Assembly: GCA_023379675.1 (NCBI GenBank)
Contig: JAMCPL010000010.1
Coordinates: 1 to 51,020 of the forward strand
Direction of reading: 5' to 3'
Source: Actinomycetota bacterium
Lineage (GTDB): Bacteria > Actinomycetota > Acidimicrobiia > Acidimicrobiales > JAMCPL01
DNA: 51,020 bases
In this document: positions 1 to 7,765 of the stretch, in pieces
Layout: every line of letters begins with the position of its first letter
Position numbering within the stretch: the stretch's first letter is position 1
Notes under the pieces: generated by a model
What the model saw: only the letters and a program-made list of their open reading frames with translations
The model's database searches: none
Told to the model about the DNA's origin: nothing
Position numbers and translations under genes: made by a program

Positions 1-365
1 GCCATTTGCAAATCCTCCTCAGCTCATGGTTCGAAGGCATCCCCGGACCATCTGTGTCATGTTCTCTTAAGCACACGTACCAGCACAGCGTACTGCACTA
101 CAGAGACATCATAACCAGATAGCATCGCCCTGTCAAGTGAAACCGGTCATATGCCTGTCATGCTGGTATAAGGCGGGGTTGGCGTTCCTGTATGTCATTT
201 CCTTGGCTGGTCCGGCAGGTCCCACCAACAGAGCGGTGGTAACCTCGCTGGAGAAGCCGGCGAGCGGTTGGGTTCCCTGATGGTTCCCTGATGACCTGGA
301 CCTGTGCACCGGTGTCCTATGATGACCTGGACCTGTGCACCGGTGTCCCATGATGGGCTAACCTG
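1..365. other. Gene-free 5' flank of the rml locus
   Basis: I see no convincing gene in these 365 bases; the open frames here lack recognisable family motifs. The stretch directly before rmlB contains short direct repeats, listed separately. It probably holds the promoter of the sugar-nucleotide genes, but I could not identify a convincing -35/-10 pair. Confidence 0.5.
289..348. repeat. Two tandem 29-bp direct repeats upstream of rmlB
   Basis: Bases 289-317 and 320-348 are identical 29-mers with a 31-bp period, beginning TGATGACCTGG and ending CACCGGTGTCC. A shorter duplication (GGTTCCCTGAT) lies just upstream at about 271-292. The second copy ends 17 bases before the rmlB GTG start, so the repeats would sit in the leader or promoter. 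No function can be assigned from sequence alone. Confidence 0.85.
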
Positions 366-1376
366 GTGTCCATGCGAATACTGGTTACTGGGGGAGCCGG
401 CTTCATTGGCTCCAATTTTGTGCATTACTGGCTGGACCACCATGGTGACGACAAGATCATCGTTTACGATCTGCTCACCTACGCGGGGTGTCTGGAGAGC
501 CTGGATGACGTGAGGGAGCGCATCACCTTTGTTCAGGGAGACATCTGCGATCCTGTCCTGGTGCAAGATACGCTGAAAGAGTATCAGGTGGATATGGTGG
601 TCAATTTTGCAGCTGAATCCCACAATAGCCTGGCCATCCTGGATCCGGGAAAGTTCTTTCGCACTAATGTGCTGGGTACTCAGACGTTGCTGGAGGCGGC
701 TCGCCAGGTGGGTCTGTCGCGTTTCCACCATGTATCCACATGCGAGGTGTATGGTGATCTTGATCTCGATTCAAAAGAGGAGTTCACCGAGGAAAGTCCC
801 TACAGGCCGCGTACTCCCTACAACGCTGCCAAGGCCGGTGCAGATCACGCTGTGAGGGCATATGTGTCGACATTCGGCTTGGACGCCACCATCACCAATT
901 GCGCCAACAATTATGGCCCTTACCAGTTCCCGGAGAAGGTTATTCCCTTGTTTGCAACCAACGCCATGGACGGTAAACTTTTGCCTCTTTACGCTTCTAC
1001 ACGCAACAGGCGTGAGTGGCTTCATGTCATCGACCATTGCAGAGCGATCGATTCAGTTCTCCTGAAGGGCCGCGCGGGAGAGACATATCATGTGGGCAGC
1101 GGTATCGAGGCGGACATTGAGGAGATAGCGGATATCGTTCTGGGGGTGCTTGGCAAGCCTGCATCTTTGAAGACCATTGTCCCGGATCGTCCGGGGCACG
1201 ATCGCCGATACCGGCTGGACTGGACCAAGTTACGCAACGAACTCGGCTGGGAGCCTACCATTGCATTCGAGGAAGGAATGGCCGAGACTGTGCGGTGGTA
1301 CGAGAACAATCGTGCATGGTGGGAGCCGCTGAAGCAAAGGGCGCCGGTTTCGGAGGAGTCGTGGAAAACCTCTTGA
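366..1376 (+). CDS. rmlB: dTDP-glucose 4,6-dehydratase (RmlB family)
   Basis: An extended short-chain dehydrogenase that would convert dTDP-glucose to dTDP-4-keto-6-deoxyglucose, the second step of dTDP-L-rhamnose synthesis. The 336 residues match family length. Visible are the N-terminal NAD-binding motif TGGAGFIGSN (8-17), FAAESH (81-86), and the YxxxK pair Y152/K156 within YNAAKAGAD. The usual catalytic STDEVYG reads STCEVYG here (S124-G130), so Cys126 replaces the expected acid Asp. The start is GTG at 366; an ATG at 372 is equally possible. The reading frame overlaps rmlD, which suggests co-transcription. The family assignment is firm; the exact substrate is less so because of the Asp-to-Cys change. 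Confidence 0.9.
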   Translation: MSMRILVTGGAGFIGSNFVHYWLDHHGDDKIIVYDLLTYAGCLESLDDVRERITFVQGDICDPVLVQDTLKEYQVDMVVNFAAESHNSLAILDPGKFFRTNVLGTQTLLEAARQVGLSRFHHVSTCEVYGDLDLDSKEEFTEESPYRPRTPYNAAKAGADHAVRAYVSTFGLDATITNCANNYGPYQFPEKVIPLFATNAMDGKLLPLYASTRNRREWLHVIDHCRAIDSVLLKGRAGETYHVGSGIEADIEEIADIVLGVLGKPASLKTIVPDRPGHDRRYRLDWTKLRNELGWEPTIAFEEGMAETVRWYENNRAWWEPLKQRAPVSEESWKTS

Positions 1377-2281
1377 AGGTGCTTGTAACGGGTGCTGGCG
1401 GGCAGCTTGGATCCGATGTTTGCGACGCGCTGTCGGGCGTGCTGCCACCGGGCGCAGGCAGCGGCTTGCCTATGAGCGCCAGGATCAAGGAAATGCGGTA
1501 CTGCGATGTGGTGGCGGCCGGCCACGCACAGTTGGACGTGACCAACCGGGCCAGTGTACTGGATGCCATTGAGGCGATCCGGCCTGACGTGATAGTCCAT
1601 GCCGGGGCCTGGACGAGAGTGGATGACTGCGAGCAATACCCTGATAGAGCCTTTGCGGTCAATGCTCTGGGGACCAGGAATCTTGCGGAGGGTGCACGGC
1701 GTTATAGTGCTCACATGCTTTACGTGTCGACCGACTACGTTTTCGATGGAACCCTTGATCGTCCATATGTCGAGTGGGATGTTCCCTGCCCGATTTCTGT
1801 CTACGGACGTTCAAAGCTTGGTGGTGAGATGGAGATCGGCAGGGAGTGGGCCATCGTGAGAACTTCCTGGTTATGTGGCGTTAGGGGCTGGAATTTCGTA
1901 AAAGCCATTGTAAGTGCATACAGGGAGGGCAAACCATTGAAAGTTGTCGACGATCAGAAAGGTAGCCCGACCGTTACCGCGGATCTGGCTTGCATGGTTG
2001 CCTACCTTGCCACAGAGCGATTACCCGGTATCTATCACATTACCAACCAAGGTGAGGCAAGCTGGTGGGAGGTTGCCCGGCTGATTGTGAGCGAGCTTGG
2101 TGGCGACCCCGACCTGGTGCAGCCTATATCCACCGCACAACTCGACCCTCCAAGAGTTGCACCACGGCCTGCAAACTCCGTCTTGGACAACGTGGCTCTT
2201 CGCGCCGGTGGCATAGCGTTGGCTACACGCTGGGAGGACGGGATGGCAAGGCTGGTGACTGAGTTGAAGGAGGGCTTCTGA
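1361..2281 (+). CDS. rmlD: dTDP-4-dehydrorhamnose reductase (RmlD)
   Basis: Would reduce dTDP-4-keto-L-rhamnose to dTDP-L-rhamnose with NAD(P)H. I chose the GTG at 1361 because GGAGGA lies a few bases upstream (1352-1357) and the cofactor motif VTGAGGQLGSD then falls near the N-terminus; this gives 306 residues, the usual size. An in-frame start at 1295 would add 22 residues unlike the family. The RmlD signatures STDYVFDG and YGRSKLGGE supply the catalytic Thr, Tyr and Lys. The gene overlaps the end of rmlB by 16 bases and abuts the next gene, so it is translationally coupled in the sugar operon. Confidence 0.92.
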   Translation: MENLLKVLVTGAGGQLGSDVCDALSGVLPPGAGSGLPMSARIKEMRYCDVVAAGHAQLDVTNRASVLDAIEAIRPDVIVHAGAWTRVDDCEQYPDRAFAVNALGTRNLAEGARRYSAHMLYVSTDYVFDGTLDRPYVEWDVPCPISVYGRSKLGGEMEIGREWAIVRTSWLCGVRGWNFVKAIVSAYREGKPLKVVDDQKGSPTVTADLACMVAYLATERLPGIYHITNQGEASWWEVARLIVSELGGDPDLVQPISTAQLDPPRVAPRPANSVLDNVALRAGGIALATRWEDGMARLVTELKEGF

Positions 2282-3598
2282 TTGGCCGGTAGGCAAGGCA
2301 TGCAGGCCTCAGTTGCAGTTATCGGGGCTGGGTATGTCGGTTTGACTACGGCAGTTTGCCTGGCTCATATGGGCCACAGCGTCACGTGCGGTGACATAGA
2401 CGAGAAGCGGGTTACACAGTTGTCCAAGGGCGATGTTCCGATCTTCGAGAAAGGGCTGGACGAGATGGTGAAGGAGGGCCTCTCATCGGGTAGGCTCCGT
2501 TTTGTGGCTGGTGCATCTCGGGCGGCCAAGAGGGCCGAGTACGTATTTCTCTGCGTCCCGACTCCCCGGATGCCAAGCGGCATGCCTGACATGTCGGTCA
2601 TATCGTCAGTAGCCCGCGAGATAGCTCCTGTGCTTCGAAGCAGGACGGTGGTCGTGAACAAGTCCACCGTTCCGGCAGGGTCTGCCCTAATGGTGGAACG
2701 CATGATCGGGCGTTCCGATGTCAAGGTGGTGTCGAACCCGGAATTCCTGAGGGAAGGTACTGCAGTGAGTGATTTTCTCCATCCAGACAGGATAGTCATT
2801 GGTTCTGACGACGAGCAGTCCGCTGTGAGGGTGAGTTCACTGTTTGCAGGTATTTCCGCGCCGATCATGATTACCGATGCCATGACAGCCGAGACCGTGA
2901 AGTACGTGGCAAATGCATTCCTGGCAACGAAGATCAGTTTCGCTAATTCTGTCGCGGAACTCTGCGAGGCGCTCGGAGTCGAGGTAAAGGATGTGCTGCT
3001 GGGCATTGCCTACGATCATCGTATAGGCTTCGAGTACCTGAGTCCGGGGCCGGGATGGGGTGGATCATGCCTGCCCAAGGACACCCGTGCCTTACTTTCT
3101 TTCTCATCTGCATCTGGCTACGACATGGAGTTGTTGGAGGCTGCCGTTAGGGCCAACGAGGAGCATGAAGCGTGGATTGCCCGCAAGGCGCTGTCCATGC
3201 TCGGAGTATCCGACGACTATCGCAAGGACGGGCTGGTGGTGGCGGTGTGTGGGGTTTCTTTCAAGGCTGGTACGGATGACACCCGGGACTCACCGGCACT
3301 GGCGTTTCTGACTACACTTGCGGAGAAGGGAATGTCCCTTAGGGTTTTCGATCCTGCTTTGCGCAATGTGGCCGGTGGGTTGCCGGAAGGAACCGTTGTG
3401 TGTGACGATCCGTATTCGGCCTGCAGTGGCGCCGATCTGCTATGCATCATGACGGAGTGGGAGGAGTTTCGCTGGATGGACTTCTCCAAGGTAATGGACG
3501 TCATGGTGACGCCGAAGATACTGGATGCGCGGAACCTGCTGGATCCGATTGTCATACGAAAGCTGGGTTTTGCTTATGAAGGGGTTGGTCGTAGATGA
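2282..3598 (+). CDS. ugd: UDP-glucose 6-dehydrogenase
   Basis: Would oxidise UDP-glucose twice, using NAD+, to UDP-glucuronate. The 438-residue length fits bacterial Ugd/TuaD. It has the N-terminal Rossmann motif GAGYVGL (15-21), the NPEFLREG segment, and the active-site motif GGSCLPKD with nucleophilic Cys263. The C-terminal domain carries GVSFKAGTDDTRDSP. The TTG start at 2282 follows AAGGAGG by about 8 bases; the ATG at 2300 is an alternative. It begins directly after the rmlD stop and its stop overlaps the next gene in ATGA, so the product probably feeds the decarboxylase encoded next. Confidence 0.93.
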   Translation: MAGRQGMQASVAVIGAGYVGLTTAVCLAHMGHSVTCGDIDEKRVTQLSKGDVPIFEKGLDEMVKEGLSSGRLRFVAGASRAAKRAEYVFLCVPTPRMPSGMPDMSVISSVAREIAPVLRSRTVVVNKSTVPAGSALMVERMIGRSDVKVVSNPEFLREGTAVSDFLHPDRIVIGSDDEQSAVRVSSLFAGISAPIMITDAMTAETVKYVANAFLATKISFANSVAELCEALGVEVKDVLLGIAYDHRIGFEYLSPGPGWGGSCLPKDTRALLSFSSASGYDMELLEAAVRANEEHEAWIARKALSMLGVSDDYRKDGLVVAVCGVSFKAGTDDTRDSPALAFLTTLAEKGMSLRVFDPALRNVAGGLPEGTVVCDDPYSACSGADLLCIMTEWEEFRWMDFSKVMDVMVTPKILDARNLLDPIVIRKLGFAYEGVGRR

Positions 3599-4563
3599 CC
3601 AGAGTACTTGTGACCGGAGGCGCCGGCTTCATCGGATCTCACCTTTGCGAAGCCTTGCTCAACCGCGGGTGGTCGGTTGCTTGTGTGGATGATCTGTCTA
3701 CGGGGAGCAGGTCGAACGTGAGCTACCTGGAAGAGTTGGGTGATAAGCGCTTTCATGCAGTCATCGAGGACCTATCGACCGGTGAATGGGAATCCAAAGT
3801 AGGTGAGGGAGAGTTTGATCTTGTGTTCCATCTTGCCAGTGCCGCTTCACCTCCTGATTACCTGGCAATGCCGCTCCAGACTCTTCTTGTAGGCAGCACA
3901 GGCACGTGGCGTGCCGTAGAGTTTGCATACCAGCGCGGTGCGCGCTTTATATTTACATCCACGAGCGAGGTGTATGGCGATCCTCTGGTCCATCCCCAGG
4001 AGGAGGGATATTGGGGCAATGTCAATCCCATCGGTCCTAGATCGGTATATGACGAGGGAAAGCGATTTTCGGAAGCACTGACTATCGCCAGGTATCGCGA
4101 GCTTGGACAGAGTGTCGCCATTGCCCGGCTCTTCAATACCTACGGGCCGAGAATGCGTCCTGGTGACGGAAGGGTCCTTTCCAACTTCGTGGAGCAGGCG
4201 TTGACTGGCAAGCCGCTGACCGTCTATGGGGACGGCAGCCAGACTCGCAGCCCATGTTACGTATCTGATCTTGTCAGAGGATTGATCGCGTTGAGCGACT
4301 CGTCCTTGGTAGGTCCTGTGAACCTTGGAAATCCGCACGAGGTGACGGTGCTCGAGTTGGCACATTTGGTGATCGAGGCTACTGGTTCCTCCTCGACAGT
4401 GGAGTTCATGCCTCTTCCTGAGGACGATCCCAAGAGGCGCCGTCCTGATATTGGCCTTGCGATGCGGGAGTTGAAGTGGTCACCGTCTGTAACTTTACGT
4501 GCTGGGCTGGCGATGTTTATCGAGTGGATGAGGGCACGAGTGGATGAGGGCACGACGGTATAG
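3595..4563 (+). CDS. uxs: UDP-glucuronate decarboxylase (UDP-xylose synthase)
   Basis: An extended SDR enzyme predicted to decarboxylate UDP-glucuronate to UDP-xylose. Family-specific motifs are present: GGAGFIGSHL near the N-terminus, HLASAASPPDY, TSTSEVYGDPLVHPQ, WGNVNPIGPRSVYDEGKR with the catalytic Tyr and Lys, and NTYGPRM. The 322-residue length is typical of soluble bacterial UXS. The start overlaps the ugd stop by four bases (ATGA), a classic sign of coupling between the enzyme that makes UDP-glucuronate and the one that uses it. A UDP-xylose product implies xylose, or a derivative, in a surface glycan. Confidence 0.92.
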   Translation: MTRVLVTGGAGFIGSHLCEALLNRGWSVACVDDLSTGSRSNVSYLEELGDKRFHAVIEDLSTGEWESKVGEGEFDLVFHLASAASPPDYLAMPLQTLLVGSTGTWRAVEFAYQRGARFIFTSTSEVYGDPLVHPQEEGYWGNVNPIGPRSVYDEGKRFSEALTIARYRELGQSVAIARLFNTYGPRMRPGDGRVLSNFVEQALTGKPLTVYGDGSQTRSPCYVSDLVRGLIALSDSSLVGPVNLGNPHEVTVLELAHLVIEATGSSSTVEFMPLPEDDPKRRRPDIGLAMRELKWSPSVTLRAGLAMFIEWMRARVDEGTTV

Positions 4564-4704
4564 GCGTTTGCCGGTGCTGGCCTTCATCTATGAAGAACGT
4601 GCCACTGCGGATGAAATGTTCCGCCCGGTGAGTCACTGTGGAGAATATGGCTGGTCATGTTCTGGCTATACGAGGGAGGCGAGTGAGGGAGTGGAGAGAG
4701 TCCA

Positions 4705-5451
4705 ATGATAGAGGGTAACCAAGGCCTGGAGCCCGAAGAGAGATATTTACAAGAACAGCGATATAGACGTCTGTCCGTGCTTGTTCCTGTCTACAATGAA
4801 CGTACCACCGTGGGCGAAGTGCTCCGCCGGGTGAGGCAGGCCCAGATCCCACTGGAGATGGAGGTGATTGTCGTGGACGACGGTTCCACCGATGGGACGG
4901 ATGCCGTCCTGAAGGTCATCTCTGATTCCACGATTCGCGTCATCAAGCACACCACCAACATGGGCAAGGGCGCCGCACTGAGAACGGCCATGGCCTCTGC
5001 TAGCGGAGATCTTTTGCTGATCCAGGATGCCGACCTCGAGTATGATCCCGGAGATTGGCAGGCGCTGCTGGCTCCCGTGCTTTCCGGCAAGGCTGAAGTG
5101 GTCTACGGTAGCAGATTTACCGGTCCGCGCAGGAATATGTTTCCGTCGCACTGGATCGGCAATCGTTTCCTTACCTTGGTCACCAACGTCTTGTACAGGT
5201 CGACTCTTTCAGACATGGAGACGTGCTACAAGCTGTTCACCAGGGATGCTCTCCACGGCATAGAGATCCAATCCAGGGGGTTCGATGTGGAGCCCGAGTT
5301 GACCGCGAAGATACTGAGGAAGGGCATAAGGATTTACGAGGTACCGGTATCGTACGCTGGGCGGGAGGTGAGTGAGGGCAAGAAGATTCGGTGGCAGGAT
5401 GGCTTCAAAGCACTAGCTGCGCTCTTAAAGTATCGCATAACACGGCTATAG
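4705..5451 (+). CDS. GT2 glycosyltransferase, DPM1/polyprenyl-phosphate sugar type
   Basis: A cytoplasmic family 2 glycosyltransferase of 248 residues with a GT-A fold. Seen are the N-terminal LVPVYNERTT, the nucleotide-binding VVDDGSTDGT, NMGKGAALRTA, and the metal-binding QDADLEYDP. The later segments GSRF and DMETCYKLF are typical of the dolichol/polyprenyl-phosphate mannose or glucose synthase group. There are no C-terminal membrane segments, so it is the soluble catalytic type. It would transfer a sugar from a nucleotide donor to a polyprenyl phosphate; which sugar cannot be read from the sequence. A purine-rich ribosome site (GGAGAGAG) precedes the ATG. Confidence 0.85.
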   Translation: MIEGNQGLEPEERYLQEQRYRRLSVLVPVYNERTTVGEVLRRVRQAQIPLEMEVIVVDDGSTDGTDAVLKVISDSTIRVIKHTTNMGKGAALRTAMASASGDLLLIQDADLEYDPGDWQALLAPVLSGKAEVVYGSRFTGPRRNMFPSHWIGNRFLTLVTNVLYRSTLSDMETCYKLFTRDALHGIEIQSRGFDVEPELTAKILRKGIRIYEVPVSYAGREVSEGKKIRWQDGFKALAALLKYRITRL

Positions 5452-5512
5452 TCTATTAAATGCCGCGAGATCAAGATGGACATGTCGCCTATTCTCATTT
5501 ATGGAAATGCAT

Positions 5513-5518
5513 TATACT
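5513..5518 (+). promoter_or_regulatory. Candidate -10 box before the second GT2 gene
   Basis: TATACT lies in the 172-bp gap between the two glycosyltransferase genes, in an AT-rich stretch unlike its surroundings. I could not find a good -35 at 16-18 bp spacing, so this is a weak candidate. It would produce a leader of about 100 bases. Confidence 0.25.
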
Positions 5519-5581
5519 GCGCCGTTGTACCCTCGATGCCCGGTTCACTCATGGCGCCGTCCGGGCCAGTACTTCGTGGAC

Positions 5582-5609
5582 ACACGATACCCGGATACAC
5601 GATACCCGG
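5582..5609. repeat. Short 13-bp tandem repeat before the GT2 gene
   Basis: ACACGATACCCGG occurs at 5582-5594 and again at 5597-5609, 15-bp period, about 15 bases before the next start codon. It resembles the other short duplications found in leaders in this window. Confidence 0.8.
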
Positions 5610-5623
5610 ACTGAGGCATCAGG

Positions 5624-6700
5624 GTGATGGTGGCGGCTGGCGGGCGTGATAGTGGTGTGATCTGTCCGGTATCGGCGGTAGTCGTCAATCACAATGGGGG
5701 GGATCTGCTCGGTGCATGCGTGCAGAGCTTGCTGTCCGATGGTGTTGACGAGGTGATTGTGGTGGACAACGCCTCGACGGACAGGTCCATAGAGGATCTG
5801 CGGCTTACTGTTCGAGGTTATACTGCCGGTATTGCCGGCGATGGCGACACAGGTACGGATACAAGTTTAAGCTCCGGTCCAGGTACCGGGGCTGCCGGTG
5901 TACGCGTCGTGGAAACCGGGCTAAATCTGGGATACGGGGCGGCTGCCAATAGAGGGATAGCGGCTTGCAGGGTGCCAGATGGCCTTGTGGTGGTCTGTAA
6001 CCCCGATCTCCGCTTGCATCCGGGCGCCGTTGCCTCCCTGGCCGGCGCCATCTCTTCGGATCGTACAGTGGCCATTGCCGGCCCCCTTATCCTGGAACTG
6101 GACGGTTCGCGGTACCCGTCAGCGCGAAGGTTCCCCTCGCTTCTGGACGCTGGTATGCACGCGACTCTAGGCATGTTGTTCCCGCATAACAGATTCACGA
6201 AACGCTACAGGATGGAGGGTGGTACCGGCGATACAGGTGTAGCCTGGGGCGCAGCCGGCGGTGAAACGAATGGATTGCCTGCATACGGGAGTGGTGGTCT
6301 TGCGGGTACGGCTGAAGTTGACTGGGTGTCGGGAGCTTTTTTTATGGCGAGGAGAGACTCTCTGGAAGAGATAGGCGGGTTTGACGAAGACTATTTCATG
6401 TACGGAGAGGATGTGGATCTCTGCTGGAGGGCACACAAGGCCGGCTACGGAGTGATCTATGTAGCTGGTGCAGTTGTCACCCATGAGCGTGCCTATTCCA
6501 CCAGCAGGCATCCCTATCGCATGCTGGTGGCTCACCACCGGTCCACCCTTAGATTCGCATCGAAAAGATACGTTGGACCAGGAAGCATACTGCTGGTGCC
6601 TGTATCAGTAGTTCTAGGTGCGCGACTTGTGATGGCGTTGCTGAGCCAAGCGCTTAACACAGTACGTCACGGCGTACCTAGTGGTCGCTCTCGCAAGTAA
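5624..6700 (+). CDS. GT2 glycosyltransferase, WbbL-like (probable rhamnosyltransferase)
   Basis: A 358-residue GT-A glycosyltransferase of the WbbL group, whose characterised members add L-rhamnose from dTDP-rhamnose to a polyprenyl-linked acceptor. Motifs in order are VVVNHNGGDLL, VVDNASTDRS, NLGYGAAANRG, VCNPDL, then DWVSGAFFMARRD, GGFDEDYFMYGEDVDLCWR and THERAYSTSRHP. A hydrophobic stretch near the C-terminus (ILLVPVSVVLGARLVMALL) may attach it to the membrane. Two Gly/Thr/Ser-rich insertions, near residues 66-90 and 200-235, lie between conserved blocks. The start is GTG 5624 or ATG 5627. Co-location with rmlB/rmlD supports rhamnose transfer, but the substrate is inferred. Confidence 0.82.
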   Translation: MMVAAGGRDSGVICPVSAVVVNHNGGDLLGACVQSLLSDGVDEVIVVDNASTDRSIEDLRLTVRGYTAGIAGDGDTGTDTSLSSGPGTGAAGVRVVETGLNLGYGAAANRGIAACRVPDGLVVVCNPDLRLHPGAVASLAGAISSDRTVAIAGPLILELDGSRYPSARRFPSLLDAGMHATLGMLFPHNRFTKRYRMEGGTGDTGVAWGAAGGETNGLPAYGSGGLAGTAEVDWVSGAFFMARRDSLEEIGGFDEDYFMYGEDVDLCWRAHKAGYGVIYVAGAVVTHERAYSTSRHPYRMLVAHHRSTLRFASKRYVGPGSILLVPVSVVLGARLVMALLSQALNTVRHGVPSGRSRK

Positions 6701-6754
6701 CAGAGCGCTTCCGCTGACCAGATGACGCGACTGGCGGCGTGAGATACGGATGCC

Positions 6755-6862
6755 CAGGCGGTGTTGACCTGCACCTCTGTTTTGGTAGTAAGTAGGTGTA
6801 CGGGCTGCGGCATTTCGGCCGCAGCAGGCGGTGTTGACCTGCACCTCTGTTTTGGTAGTAAG
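6755..6862 (+). repeat. Duplicated 38-bp promoter-like unit around a hairpin
   Basis: Bases 6755-6792 and 6825-6862 are identical 38-mers with a 70-bp period. Each contains TTGACC, then 16 bases, then TAGTAA, resembling a -35/-10 pair. Between the copies lies a perfect 7-bp inverted repeat, CTGCGGC (6805-6811) and GCCGCAG (6818-6824), with a six-base loop. The repeat is seen directly; a promoter function is my inference. The second copy ends 13 bases before the first duplicated ATG of the downstream gene. Confidence 0.8.
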
Positions 6863-6875
6863 ATACCTGGTCGGT

Positions 6876-6919
6876 ATGGATAGACGAGACATAGTAAATG
6901 GATAGACGAGACATAGTAA
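6876..6919 (+). repeat. 22-bp tandem duplication spanning a start codon
   Basis: The 22-mer ATGGATAGACGAG... occurs at 6876-6897 and again immediately at 6898-6919. The second copy gives the start codon of the 280-residue frame. The first copy's ATG is out of frame (22 is not a multiple of 3) and reads nine codons to TAG, overlapping the second ATG. The duplication therefore creates a tiny upstream frame, MDRRDIVNG. Confidence 0.9.
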
Positions 6920-7740
6920 GGCAGGTGGCGCGGGCTGCATCGACTGGGAGTAGCAAGTCGTACAAGGAAAAGTCCCCTATCCACTGGTATGCGAGCCTCG
7001 TGCTGATCGTGATATTGGGCTTACTGTCCATCATATATTCGCGCTACGAACTGACACGCACGACGAGTAGCGTGAGCACGCCGACCAAGACCACTTATGC
7101 CGCTTTCTCTTTCGATATATGCGGCAAGCAGCTGGGCAATCCCCCTACGAATCCGAATCCAGCCAAAGCGGTGCTGGCTACCAAGGGTGACGGCATCATC
7201 CATATACCGGCATCTGCGGCCAAGAAGGGGAAGAACACCCTGGGTAATTTTGTAGACTCCTATCCGAAGATGGAATTGGCAAGCAATACCATACGTTATC
7301 CAGGTGGATCCGCGTATCACAATGGCAACCATTGTCCCAAGGGAACCCCGGATTCCGGTAAGGCGGGCATCGTCCGGGTGGAGCAGTGGGCGAGCTTCAA
7401 GGCTCAAACCGGTACTCCCGTTTCCGGCAATCCCACCTCACTTGTTCTTACCAACGGCATGGAGGTCACGATGGCTTTTGTCCCTGCGAATGCCTCGATT
7501 CCAAGGCCACCGACGAGCGTGACGACCAAGATGCTCACAGACATCTCAGGAGTGAAACCGACGCCCACCTCCAGCACACCATCAAGTGGCATTCCGTCAA
7601 GTGGCATTCCCACCTCCAGCACACCATCGAGCGGCGTTCCCACCTCCAGCCCACCATCGAGTGTGTCGCATCCAGCCACATCTGTACCGTCTTCGAGCAA
7701 GACGTCGAGCGGAACCAATCACGGTTCCACAAAGCCGTGA
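6898..7740 (+). CDS. Membrane-anchored protein with Ser/Thr/Pro-rich tail, function unknown
   Basis: 280 residues. A short basic N-terminus is followed by one membrane helix (about residues 31-48, YASLVLIVILGLLSIIYS), then a globular domain beginning TYAAFSFDICGKQLG. The C-terminal 65 residues are a low-complexity Ser/Thr/Pro/Gly region built from repeats such as SSGIP and TSSTPSSG, like a wall-spanning linker. The orientation is most likely N-in with the domain outside. I do not recognise the globular domain. Its position between glycosyltransferases and a sugar-nucleotide pyrophosphorylase suggests a role in surface polymer assembly, which is only inference. No clear ribosome site precedes the start; see the start-codon duplication. 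Confidence 0.75.
   Translation: MDRRDIVRQVARAASTGSSKSYKEKSPIHWYASLVLIVILGLLSIIYSRYELTRTTSSVSTPTKTTYAAFSFDICGKQLGNPPTNPNPAKAVLATKGDGIIHIPASAAKKGKNTLGNFVDSYPKMELASNTIRYPGGSAYHNGNHCPKGTPDSGKAGIVRVEQWASFKAQTGTPVSGNPTSLVLTNGMEVTMAFVPANASIPRPPTSVTTKMLTDISGVKPTPTSSTPSSGIPSSGIPTSSTPSSGVPTSSPPSSVSHPATSVPSSSKTSSGTNHGSTKP
7563..7660 (+). repeat. Coding repeats in the Ser/Thr/Pro tail
   Basis: The motif CCCACCTCCAGCACACCATC and the shorter AAGTGGCATTCC recur within about 100 bases, giving TPTSSTPSSGIPSSGIPTSS and similar units. Copies differ by one or two bases, consistent with slippage or local duplication. Confidence 0.8.
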
Positions 7741-7765
7741 GCGCTGCCGTGAGCGCTCCACTGAA

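Noticed and set aside
6755-6862. CRISPR array
   Set aside because: Only two copies exist, the spacer forms a hairpin, and no cas genes are present.
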